Assembly: GCA_947446925.1 (NCBI GenBank)
Contig: CANFHU010000006.1
Span: 1-64,000, forward strand
Source: Flavobacteriia bacterium
Lineage (GTDB): Bacteria; Bacteroidota; Bacteroidia; Flavobacteriales_D; Crocinitomicaceae
Direction of reading: 5' to 3'
DNA length: 64,000 nucleotides
Under the pieces are notes generated by a model that was not told the origin of the DNA, did not search any database, and worked only from the letters and a program-made list of their open reading frames with translations. This document shows, piece after piece, positions 46,596 to 54,319 of the stretch. Both the position numbers and the translations under genes were made by a program. The first letter of the stretch is position 1; each line of letters starts with the position of its first letter.

Positions 46596-47782
46596 TCAAT
46601 AGCAGCAAGGCTTAGTAATTGCATTCCACTGATTAACGCTTTTGTATCGATATCAAATTTTGGATGATGTACACCATGGATAATACCCTTGGCTTCATTG
46701 CCTACACCAAGTCTTACAAAACAAACAGGTATTTTTTGCGAATAGAAAGCAAAATCTTCCGATGTAAGACGAATAGGTAAATTTTCTACATTCGTACGAC
46801 CAAAAAACACTTCACTTTTTATACGCAAACTTTTTGTAAGTTCCTCGTTATTATAAAGACAAGGATATCCCTTACTTATTTCTACATCTACAGTTCCTCC
46901 AAAGGTTTTTGCAATTAATGTTGCTTGAAATTTAATCAACTCTAATGCTTTTGCTCTCCAAGTTTCATCCATTGTTCTAAAAGTACCTTTCAGGTGAACA
47001 ATAGAAGGTATAATATTCGTTGCTCCCAATCCTTCAAAATGACCAAAAGAAAGAACACTTGGTGTTTTAGGATCACAAGATCTACTAATGATTTGTTGTA
47101 ACGAAGTAACAATATTCGCTCCAATTAATATTGGGTCAATACATTGATGCGGCATTGCGCCATGACCACCTTTACCGTGTATAGTAATGTAAATTTCATC
47201 ACAAGAAGCCATGTATAACCCCTCTTTAAACCCAACTTTTCCAGCTTCCATCTCCGGAAATACATGTAGCGCATACATTTTGGAAACTTTTGGGTTGTTT
47301 AAAACACCTTCAGCAATTAATATGGAAGCGCCACCAGGGTTTTTTTCCTCTCCTGGTTGAAAAATTAATTTTATCGGATGTTTTAATTCATTACGAATTT
47401 CAAAAAGAATTTCAGCAACACCTAATAAAATACTTGTATGTACGTCGTGTCCGCAAGCGTGCATAACTCCTGGAATGGTTGACTTATAAGACACTTCATT
47501 TTCTTCTTGTATAGGTAATGCATCTAGGTCTGCACGTAAACCAATAAAGGAATCTAATAATGTATGATGATCCGACATTATTAGTGCTACTACTCCGGTT
47601 TTTCCAATTCCTTTTTCGTTAGGTATTCCAAGTTCAGTTAATTTAGCTGCGACAAATTCACAGGTATTATATTCTTGAAAGGAAAGTTCCGGATTCGCAT
47701 GTAAATATGCGCGATACGCATTGATTTTCTCGAAAAGTGCTTCCGATTTTTCTTGAATATGCTTTTGTATTTTTGGATTCAT
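46592..47782 (-). CDS. M20-family amidohydrolase
   Basis: A 396-residue zinc/manganese-dependent hydrolase of the M20D type (N-acyl-amino-acid or hippurate hydrolase-like). The metal-binding residues are visible: the Cys110-Gly-His112 pair in HACGHDVHTSILLGVA, Glu145-Glu146 in FQPGEEKNPGGAS, a histidine in YALHVFPEMEAG and a C-terminal histidine in GIIHGVHHPKFD. The lid domain (GKGGHGAMPHQCIDPI) is typical. There is no signal peptide, so it is cytoplasmic. The start overlaps the stop of the TauE gene by ATGA, which suggests one transcript. The substrate is not determined. Confidence 0.93.
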   Translation of the reverse strand: MNPKIQKHIQEKSEALFEKINAYRAYLHANPELSFQEYNTCEFVAAKLTELGIPNEKGIGKTGVVALIMSDHHTLLDSFIGLRADLDALPIQEENEVSYKSTIPGVMHACGHDVHTSILLGVAEILFEIRNELKHPIKLIFQPGEEKNPGGASILIAEGVLNNPKVSKMYALHVFPEMEAGKVGFKEGLYMASCDEIYITIHGKGGHGAMPHQCIDPILIGANIVTSLQQIISRSCDPKTPSVLSFGHFEGLGATNIIPSIVHLKGTFRTMDETWRAKALELIKFQATLIAKTFGGTVDVEISKGYPCLYNNEELTKSLRIKSEVFFGRTNVENLPIRLTSEDFAFYSQKIPVCFVRLGVGNEAKGIIHGVHHPKFDIDTKALISGMQLLSLAAID

Positions 47783-48186
47783 TGTTTGATTGAATTATAT
47801 CCGGATAAAATCATTTTAATGGAAACATATATCATGATAATTCCAAAAACTAATTTAACAACACCAGGATGTAATTTTAAGGAGATTTTTGATCCAAAAT
47901 AACCTCCAACTATAAATGCAAGTGCAATAATACCACCATACCACCAATTAATATTACCTGCCTTTTGGTAATTCATTACTGCTAAAATTCCAATAGGAGG
48001 GAGCATTAATAATAAACTTGTGCCTTGTGCTTGATGTTGGGTAAGTCCCATGAAATATACCAATGCAGGAACAATTACGATACCACCACCTACACCAATA
48101 AATCCGCTAATCATACCAGCAAATACACCAATAACTAAAAGGATTAAGATTTCATTTAATGTTAGGTTCATTTTATTGAATTTCAT
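47779..48186 (-). CDS. Half-size TauE/SafE-family membrane protein
   Basis: A 135-residue membrane protein with about four hydrophobic segments: one TauE/SafE repeat (GMISGFIGVGGGIVIVPALVYFMG) with LKLHPGVVKLVFGIIMIYVS near the end. Full-length TauE/SafE exporters have two such repeats and ~250 residues; this one should dimerise to form a carrier, perhaps for sulfite or organosulfonate anions. It is not a truncation: it has a full signature and its own stop. A second possible start is the ATG at 48171. It overlaps the amidohydrolase start by four bases. Confidence 0.8.
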   Translation of the reverse strand: MKFNKMNLTLNEILILLVIGVFAGMISGFIGVGGGIVIVPALVYFMGLTQHQAQGTSLLLMLPPIGILAVMNYQKAGNINWWYGGIIALAFIVGGYFGSKISLKLHPGVVKLVFGIIMIYVSIKMILSGYNSIKQ

Positions 48187-48220
48187 AGTTAAATAGAGAG
48201 TATAAAGTTAAAAGTTTTTA

Positions 48221-48322
48221 TTAGACATTAGACACTAGACTTCAGACACTAGAAATTAGATTTTGATCTAAATTATTTGATTCTAATTTTAGTCAAAAGT
48301 CAAAAGTCTAAAATCTAAAGTC
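48221..48322. repeat. Degenerate AGACTT/AGTCTAA-type short repeats
   Basis: This ~100-base gap is built of imperfect heptamer-like units (ttagac, atagac, cactaga on one half; gtcaaaa, gtctaaa on the other), partly as inverted copies, giving a loose stem-forming region between two minus-strand genes. Such arrays occur between flavobacterial genes. No coding sequence is seen. Confidence 0.6.
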
Positions 48323-49279
48323 TCATTCAATTAATAGATTACACCCTCGAATATCTGCATTATCAAAACGTCCCATGAGTTGAAAGGTGGACCCTGAAAT
48401 TTTTCCGAGATCTTGGGTAGCGATGAAAGAACAGGAATATAGATTTGCTAAATCGATGACATTAATTCCTCCTGATTTTCCTTCTTCTTCAAAACTCAAT
48501 GCATCATTGACATCACGAATAAGAATTTTCATCCAGGGTGGGGTAGTGAAAACACCATTTTTATCACTGTATGCTTGAGATAAAAGTTCACTCATGCCAT
48601 ATTCTGAAGCGATATAACCGACATTTAACCCTTTTTGTAATTCTGTATGTAGTTCTTCTTTGGTTAATTCTTTTCTTCGTCCTTTCATACCACCAGTTTC
48701 TATGATCGTCGCTTGTGAAAGGTTTATTTGTTGTTCTGCTAAATCGAGTAAGGCATAACTAACACCAAATACTATCACTTTTTTCCCTAATGAAAGTGCA
48801 CTTTGATATGTTTCATTAATTTTTTCTAAATCATTCAGGTAAAAACCAGATAATGTATTGTTAGTTAATTTTATTAATTTATTGACCATATAAACTAAAC
48901 TAGATTCCCCTTGTTCGACATAGTTTGGTAATAGTGCTATTATTACTTGATCTTCAGGATTTCCAAGTTGATGTCTGTAAGTAGGTTCAAAAGATTGCTC
49001 ATACAAGTCTAGAGATTCGATAAAATGGGTACTTCTATTACCTCCTGTTCCACTACTTTTAAATAGAATTTCTATCTCTTTTTGAAAACATCTAATTTCA
49101 TGTGTTTTGAAAAATGAAATTGGTAAAAATGGGATTTCAGAACATGAAGTAGGATTATGTTTACCAAGATAATCTACAAATTTTTTATATACAGGATTGT
49201 TTTTGTATTGAAATTGAAAAACTTCAAGTGCAATTTCTTCAAAGTTGGAATCCGTAACAGAAAATATTTTATGTTTCAA
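48323..49279 (-). CDS. LuxE-like acyl-protein synthetase family protein
   Basis: A 318-residue cytoplasmic protein of the LuxE/acyl-protein synthetase family (adenylate-forming superfamily, AMP-binding). It shows the SSGTGGNRSTHF phosphate-binding loop (residues about 72-83), IETGGMKGRR and SEYGMSELLSQAY. LuxE activates fatty acids in bioluminescent bacteria; Bacteroidetes homologues have no known lux role and are annotated as acyltransferases. It directly follows the HflX stop with a TTG start codon at 49279 (no in-frame ATG near); this unusual start is inferred from the family N terminus. The rest of the operon is HflX and small cytochromes. Confidence 0.75.
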   Translation of the reverse strand: MKHKIFSVTDSNFEEIALEVFQFQYKNNPVYKKFVDYLGKHNPTSCSEIPFLPISFFKTHEIRCFQKEIEILFKSSGTGGNRSTHFIESLDLYEQSFEPTYRHQLGNPEDQVIIALLPNYVEQGESSLVYMVNKLIKLTNNTLSGFYLNDLEKINETYQSALSLGKKVIVFGVSYALLDLAEQQINLSQATIIETGGMKGRRKELTKEELHTELQKGLNVGYIASEYGMSELLSQAYSDKNGVFTTPPWMKILIRDVNDALSFEEEGKSGGINVIDLANLYSCSFIATQDLGKISGSTFQLMGRFDNADIRGCNLLIE

Positions 49280-50479
49280 TTAGTATAAAAAATGATGATA
49301 TGGGTATCTAATTTTAAAAATCTCTTTTACCTTTTCGTAAACAACCGTCTTAAATTCTTCTATGTTTTCTTTGTTTTCAGCAGAGATAAATACACAGTCT
49401 TTGTTATTCATTTTCGACATCCATGTTTTTTTTAATTCTTCCAACGAAATGTTTTCTCTTAACGAAGGACTAAGATCGTCTTCGTCTTTTTCCACGTGAG
49501 AGAATGCATCAATTTTATTGAATACAACGATAGTAGGTTTTTCCGAATTGTCTATTTCAGCTAACGTTTCATTTACCACGTTGAATTGATCTTCAAAATT
49601 TGGGTGTGAAATATCTAAAATATGAATTAACAAATCTGCTTCCCTTACCTCGTCAAGCGTAGATTTAAAAGATTCTATCAATTGATGCGGAAGTTTTCGG
49701 ATAAATCCTACTGTGTCTGTTAATAAGAAAGGTAGATTTTCGATTACTACTTTACGGACGGTTGTATCTAACGTCGCAAATAACTTATTTTCAGCAAATA
49801 CTTCCGATTTACTAATCAAGTTCATGATTGTACTTTTACCGACATTCGTATAACCCACTAATGCTACGCGAACAAGTTGACCTCTGTTACCTCGCTGAAT
49901 CGACATTTGTTTGTCAATCTCTTGAAGCTTTTCTTTCATTAAAGAAATACGCATTTGAATTACACGTCTATCGCTCTCAATTTGAGATTCTCCAGGACCA
50001 CGCAAACCAATACCTCCTTTTTGTCGTTCAAGGTGTGTCCACATACGTGTAAGCCTTGGTAGCATGTATTGTAATTGTGCGAGTTCTACCTGTGTTTTAG
50101 CATGGGAGGTTCTTGCACGACTAGCAAAAATATCAAGAATTAATATGTTTCGATCTAGAATTTTACATTCTAATTCACGTTCAATATTTCGTAATTGGGA
50201 AGGAGAAAGTTCATCATCAAAAATGACCATTTCGATTTTTTCTCGCTTGATGTATTCCTTGATTTCCTCTAATTTACCGGTACCCACAAATGTTTTAGGG
50301 TTTTGCATCGGTAATTTTTGCAAAAATCGTTTTACGGTAATTGCACCTGCAGTGTGTGCTAGAAATTCAAGTTCGTCTAGGTATTCATTAGCAGTTTCGT
50401 CACTTGTTTTTTGTGTAACTACACCTACAATGACACAAGTTTCTTCTACATGATCTACAACAACGTGTCCTTCGTCCAT
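49280..50479 (-). CDS. hflX: Ribosome-associated GTPase HflX
   Basis: HflX splits stalled 70S ribosomes and is induced by heat shock in E. coli. The 399 residues show the N-terminal HflX domain (FVGTGKLEEIKEYI, IFDDELSPSQLRNIE), the GPGESQIE(S/T)DRR motif at 161-172, the G1 loop GYTNVGKST (209-217), DTVGFIRKLP (G3) and FNKID (G4). The start ATG overlaps the stop of the cytochrome c gene by one base (TAATG), so it is coupled to the small cytochrome cluster. Confidence 0.96.
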   Translation of the reverse strand: MDEGHVVVDHVEETCVIVGVVTQKTSDETANEYLDELEFLAHTAGAITVKRFLQKLPMQNPKTFVGTGKLEEIKEYIKREKIEMVIFDDELSPSQLRNIERELECKILDRNILILDIFASRARTSHAKTQVELAQLQYMLPRLTRMWTHLERQKGGIGLRGPGESQIESDRRVIQMRISLMKEKLQEIDKQMSIQRGNRGQLVRVALVGYTNVGKSTIMNLISKSEVFAENKLFATLDTTVRKVVIENLPFLLTDTVGFIRKLPHQLIESFKSTLDEVREADLLIHILDISHPNFEDQFNVVNETLAEIDNSEKPTIVVFNKIDAFSHVEKDEDDLSPSLRENISLEELKKTWMSKMNNKDCVFISAENKENIEEFKTVVYEKVKEIFKIRYPYHHFLY

Positions 50480-50817
50480 TAATTTCTAAGGGATTTAACA
50501 AAAGTGACTAAAGCGTCTATTTCTGTTTTTGATTGTATAATATCTTTAAAAGGCATCATGCCTTTTTCATTGCCATTTTCAATGGTGGATTGTAGCTGTT
50601 TATCCGTCATTTTACTAACCTTTAAGTTAGCAGCGCCTGAAACTCCTTTTGTTCCATCCATACCATGACATGCTTCGCAATGCAGGGTATATAATGCTTT
50701 TGCATTTATTTCTTTCGAAGGTAGCGTTGTTTCTAAATTTCTTTCATGCGATTTAGAGGTACAAGCAGAAAAAAACTGCAATAAAACGAATGTAATAAAC
50801 AATACTTTTAGAACCAT
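50479..50817 (-). CDS. Small c-type cytochrome lipoprotein
   Basis: A 112-residue lipoprotein with the lipobox LQFFSACTSK (Cys19) and one haem-binding CEACH motif (Cys47, Cys50, His51) followed by GMDGTKG. A likely distal ligand is Met in GMMPFKD. This is a single-haem cytochrome c of the cbb3/soluble kind, lipid-anchored in the periplasm. The gene overlaps the cytochrome b-like gene by 10 bases and the hflX start by one. It is a candidate electron carrier for the adjacent membrane protein. Confidence 0.9.
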   Translation of the reverse strand: MVLKVLFITFVLLQFFSACTSKSHERNLETTLPSKEINAKALYTLHCEACHGMDGTKGVSGAANLKVSKMTDKQLQSTIENGNEKGMMPFKDIIQSKTEIDALVTFVKSLRN

Positions 50818-51242
50818 CCTGCACCTAAATTTCTAAAAGGCCAAGGAATTGCTGCTAAAATAATTAGTAAACCAATTAAATACCATTTAGCAATAGTTTG
50901 ATGCTTGGAATATGGGGCTTCTATTTTTTCAGCTTTTTTACGCCCTATAGTCACGACAACTAATGCTGCTAACATCATCACAAAATGTTCCATTCCGTAA
51001 AATCGAAGCATCGGTTGTTTCATCCACCCTTCTACAAATTTTACTTTATCGCTGGTGAAATATAAAATCAATCCTAGTAACAATTGGGTATGCAAGGAAA
51101 TCATAGTGAAAAGATTAATCATTTTATCTTTTTTCACATATAAAGAAACACCTTTTTTGGAAAAAGCATTTACAATTGCAACAATTAATAAGATTAATGC
51201 TACCCAACGTAGTCCTGAGTGTGCGTGTTTTAAAATTTCCAT
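50808..51242 (-). CDS. Small four-helix membrane protein, cytochrome b-like
   Basis: A 144-residue inner-membrane protein with four predicted helices (about 12-30, 48-66, 85-105, 120-138). Histidines are well placed in or next to helices: HAHSGLRW (His6, His8), SLHTQLLLG, MEHFVMMLAA and SKHQTIAKW, as in b-type cytochromes of the four-helix kind. Flavobacterial relatives are often labelled cytochrome b. It is translationally overlapped with the haem c lipoprotein and preceded by a short lipoprotein gene. Haem binding is inferred, not shown. Confidence 0.65.
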   Translation of the reverse strand: MEILKHAHSGLRWVALILLIVAIVNAFSKKGVSLYVKKDKMINLFTMISLHTQLLLGLILYFTSDKVKFVEGWMKQPMLRFYGMEHFVMMLAALVVVTIGRKKAEKIEAPYSKHQTIAKWYLIGLLIILAAIPWPFRNLGAGWF

Positions 51243-51244
51243 AG

Positions 51245-51430
51245 TTATTTTTTAAGGGTTTCTAATGCTTCAACATCTTCATCTAATTCTTGCATTTCTT
51301 TTTCTAATGCTTTGTCTTCTTCAGACATTTCCACTTTTTTAGGAGTGATTTTTTTAGGTTGAGGAGCCTCAGAACAAGCTGAAATTATAGAAAACAACAG
51401 AATTCCAACGATATAAATAGTTTTTTTCAT
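51245..51430 (-). CDS. Short acidic lipoprotein
   Basis: A 61-residue lipoprotein: lipobox IISACSEA (Cys19), then a charged coiled-coil-like stretch (SEEDKALEKEMQELDEDVEAL). It lies 2 bases upstream of the cytochrome b-like gene and is probably its operon partner. No known family is recognised. Confidence 0.7.
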   Translation of the reverse strand: MKKTIYIVGILLFSIISACSEAPQPKKITPKKVEMSEEDKALEKEMQELDEDVEALETLKK

Positions 51431-51532
51431 ACTGTAAAATTTGGTAGGTTAAAATTAAGGTTTTTTTACGAACCATGTTAGGCATATTCGAAAAACTATG
51501 TAATTTTAACATCAAATTTTAAATCAATTATT

Positions 51533-52132
51533 ATGGCTTTTGAATTACCTAAATTACCTTACGCATACGATGCTTTGGAACCACATATCGATGCAAGAAC
51601 AATGGAGATACACCACTCAAAACACCACCAAGCGTATATTACTAATTTAAATGCTGCTATCGCTGGTACAGATTTAGAAGGTAAATCGATTGAAGAAATA
51701 ATGCAAGTTTGTAAAGACAAACCAGCAGTTAGAAATAATGGTGGAGGTTTTTGGAATCATAATTTATTTTGGGAAGTAATGGCTCCGAATGCAGGTGGTC
51801 TACCAACAGGTGAATTAGCTTCTGCGATTGATGCTGCTTTTGGTTCTTTTGAATCTTTTAAAGAAGAGTTCGCTAAAGCTGGAGCAACTCGTTTTGGATC
51901 TGGATGGGCTTGGTTATGTGTAGAAGGAGGGAAATTAGTAGTTTGTTCTACACCAAATCAAGACAATCCATTAATGGGTGAAGGTTGTACTGGAACACCA
52001 ATTTTAGCAATGGATGTTTGGGAGCATGCTTACTATTTAAATTACCAAAATAGAAGACCAGATTATATCAATGCGTTTTTTAATGTAATTAATTGGGCTT
52101 TTGTTGCAGAGAAATTTGTTGCAGCAAAATAA
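51533..52132 (+). CDS. Superoxide dismutase (Fe/Mn)
   Basis: A 199-residue enzyme that disproportionates superoxide. The metal ligands are visible: His27 ([13 protein letters not shown]), a second histidine in [13 protein letters not shown], and Asp/His in [12 protein letters not shown]. No signal peptide, so cytoplasmic. The Gly-rich active site (GGGFWNH) does not by itself separate Fe from Mn use. It is plus strand, alone between two minus-strand operons, with a bidirectional terminator after it. Confidence 0.96.
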   Translation: MAFELPKLPYAYDALEPHIDARTMEIHHSKHHQAYITNLNAAIAGTDLEGKSIEEIMQVCKDKPAVRNNGGGFWNHNLFWEVMAPNAGGLPTGELASAIDAAFGSFESFKEEFAKAGATRFGSGWAWLCVEGGKLVVCSTPNQDNPLMGEGCTGTPILAMDVWEHAYYLNYQNRRPDYINAFFNVINWAFVAEKFVAAK

Positions 52133-52167
52133 TTTATTTCCGAATAAGAAAAGTTAATTTTCTGTTA

Positions 52168-52207
52168 TAACACAAAAGGCTGTCTATTTAGACAGCCTTT
52201 TGTGTTA
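52168..52207. terminator. Bidirectional terminator between sod and nifU
   Basis: TAACACAAAAGGCTGTCTA (52168-52186) is exactly complementary to TAGACAGCCTTTTGTGTTA (52189-52207). The stem carries T-runs on both strands; the 3' arm contains the NifU-family stop codon. Confidence 0.9.
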
Positions 52208-52462
52208 TACTAATTCTAGATCATCCATCGAGATTACCCCTTTTATTTGAGGAGTTACTTTTAATAGTGCTTCTTCAAGTCCCGCTTTCAACGTCATTAC
52301 ACTCATGGAACATGAACTACATGCTCCAAGCAGTTTAACGCGAACAATACCTTCATCTGTTATGTCAATCAATTCCATATCTCCACCATCATCATGAAGA
52401 AATGGTCTCAATTGTTCGATGGAAGCGTTAACTATCTCTATTAGTTCTTCGTGGGTATGCAT
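52205..52462 (-). CDS. NifU-like Fe-S scaffold protein
   Basis: An 85-residue NifU C-terminal-type protein that carries an Fe-S cluster or delivers it to targets. The CxxC ligands are Cys48 and Cys51 (GACSSCSMSVMTLKAGLE). It lies one base after mrp in the operon lipoprotein-mrp-nifU, a common Bacteroidetes arrangement for Fe-S cluster maturation. Confidence 0.93.
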   Translation of the reverse strand: MHTHEELIEIVNASIEQLRPFLHDDGGDMELIDITDEGIVRVKLLGACSSCSMSVMTLKAGLEEALLKVTPQIKGVISMDDLELV

Positions 52463-52463
52463 T

Positions 52464-53531
52464 TTATTTTTTCTTAAAGGATTCTAACGTCGTTAAAAAA
52501 GTTTGTGTTAATTGGTCAAATGCTTGTGATGTTGGCGTGTTTTCTTGGAATACTGCTGGTCTACCAACATCCCCAGCCTCACGAACTGACTGAACTAATG
52601 GAATATGCCCAAGAAAAGGAATATTCATACCTTCTGCCAAATTTTTAGCACCATCTCTACCAAAAATATAGTATTTATTTTCTGGTAATTCTGCTGGTGT
52701 GAACCAAGCCATATTTTCAATTAAACCAATTACAGGAACATTAATGTTTTCTAATTTAAACATATTAACTCCTTTTCTAGCATCTGCTAGTGCAATTTCT
52801 TGCGGTGTACTTACAATTACAGCTCCGTCTAAAGGAACTGTCTGAACAAGGGATAAGTGAATATCACCAGTTCCTGGAGGTAAGTCAATTAATAAAAAGT
52901 CTAATTCTCCCCAATGTGCATCGGTAAATAACTGTGTTAATGCTTTCGCTGCCATAGGGCCTCTCCAAACAACGGCATTATCTTGGTCTGTGAAAAAACC
53001 GATAGACAATAGTTTGATTCCGTGGTTTTCGACAGGATTTATCTTGCCTTCTCCATCAATGTCAATCATGGTTGGACGTTCCCCAACAACATCAAACATA
53101 GTAGGCATAGAAGGACCATAAATATCCGCATCTACAATCCCAACTTTATAACCAGCTTTTGTTAATCCACCGGCTAGGTTAGCTGTTACCGTAGATTTTC
53201 CTACTCCTCCTTTTCCAGAGGCAATAGCAATAATGTTTTTAACTTCAGGTAATATTTTTCTACGCGCTGCTATACTTTCAGCAGGAAGTCCTTTTACGAT
53301 CGTAGTATATTCTATTTCTTTTCCGAATACATTTTTTAAGTTGTATTCAATTAATTCTTGTAGTCTTTTTCTAGCATGTAAAGCAGGATTAGAAACAAAA
53401 ACTTCTAAGTGAATTTTTGAATCGCCAATTTCTATTTTTTCCACCAAATTTGCGGATACAATGTCTTTTTTTAAATCAGGTTCAATGACATTCGAAAGAA
53501 CATTCAGTATTTCTTCTCTTGTTATAGACAT
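52464..53531 (-). CDS. Mrp/NBP35-family Fe-S cluster carrier ATPase
   Basis: A 355-residue P-loop ATPase with an N-terminal MIP18/DUF59 domain (about 1-75), the deviant Walker A GKGGVGKST (106-114), DADIYGPSMP and DLPPGTGDIHLS. Its place beside a NifU-type scaffold supports a role in Fe-S cluster transfer. The CxxC ligand pair of many Mrp/ApbC proteins is not visible: the equivalent stretch reads ENMAWFTPAELPENKYYIFG. This substitution occurs in other Bacteroidetes Mrp proteins as I recall them, and how they bind a cluster is unclear. Confidence 0.92.
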   Translation of the reverse strand: MSITREEILNVLSNVIEPDLKKDIVSANLVEKIEIGDSKIHLEVFVSNPALHARKRLQELIEYNLKNVFGKEIEYTTIVKGLPAESIAARRKILPEVKNIIAIASGKGGVGKSTVTANLAGGLTKAGYKVGIVDADIYGPSMPTMFDVVGERPTMIDIDGEGKINPVENHGIKLLSIGFFTDQDNAVVWRGPMAAKALTQLFTDAHWGELDFLLIDLPPGTGDIHLSLVQTVPLDGAVIVSTPQEIALADARKGVNMFKLENINVPVIGLIENMAWFTPAELPENKYYIFGRDGAKNLAEGMNIPFLGHIPLVQSVREAGDVGRPAVFQENTPTSQAFDQLTQTFLTTLESFKKK

Positions 53532-53544
53532 AAGAAAATAGGAA

Positions 53545-54132
53545 TTAGTTATTGGATTTAATTTCGTGTATAGAGTTGATGCACTTTTCTTGTAATTCTA
53601 CAATTTCTTTTCTTGATCCACCATCGTTTGTTTCAAACGTATAAATAATATTATGGATAGTTTTTGTCATAAATAAATGATAGGATTTATGTTCAATACC
53701 AACATTCTTAGGTGCATTTTTTTTACCGTTTACATTTAATGTGCGTTCATATACTAATGTAGTAGGTGTTTTTTTAATGAATTTTACATTGTAAAAATCC
53801 AAGGTTTTAAGTTTTTTTACCTCGGCATTTAATATTTCTTTGTCTGTTCCCCAATCGTTTATAATTAATTCGAAATTCGGTCCTACTTTCAAATCCCACA
53901 AGAAATCACCTTCTGTATGAGCGACTTCCACTTTTGTTGAGGCGCCAATGTTAGAAGTTTCATCCGGTAATAGTATGGTAGCGGGTATATCATAGGTCTT
54001 TAATGAAAACTTATTAAAGTCTAATAAAGCTTCATCTATTCCTTCGTTTTTTTGATTATCTGCTGAATTTGTACATGCAGTAAAGGTTAAACAACTGATA
54101 AATAAAGAATAAATGATAAACTTGAACTTCAT
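53545..54132 (-). CDS. Lipoprotein of unknown function
   Basis: From the ATG at 54132 (195 residues; an upstream in-frame ATG at 54171 would displace the signal peptide). The lipobox is LTFTACTN (Cys20). The rest is beta-rich with a central STKVEVAHTEGDFLWDLKVG stretch and no recognised motif. It lies 13 bases before mrp and is the first gene of the Fe-S operon, but a functional link is not evident. A TATATTTG box on the minus strand at 54161-54168 may be its -7 element. Confidence 0.7.
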   Translation of the reverse strand: MKFKFIIYSLFISCLTFTACTNSADNQKNEGIDEALLDFNKFSLKTYDIPATILLPDETSNIGASTKVEVAHTEGDFLWDLKVGPNFELIINDWGTDKEILNAEVKKLKTLDFYNVKFIKKTPTTLVYERTLNVNGKKNAPKNVGIEHKSYHLFMTKTIHNIIYTFETNDGGSRKEIVELQEKCINSIHEIKSNN

Positions 54133-54319
54133 GTTACTGATATTTCTAGATTTGACAAAGCAAATATACAATTTCTACGTCTAATAAATACTTTTTTAAG
54201 ACACATAGCATAAACGAAATAGGTGTGTCAGAAAGTGAATAATTTTCCTTTTATTCATTTATTTCTTTAAACAATCTTAATTTTACACTTCGATTATCTA
54301 TTTAAAATTTTACTTACGT

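Noticed and set aside
47779-48186. TauE/SafE gene as a truncated pseudogene
   Set aside because: One complete TauE repeat with its own start and stop, ATGA-coupled to the next gene; half-size versions are known.
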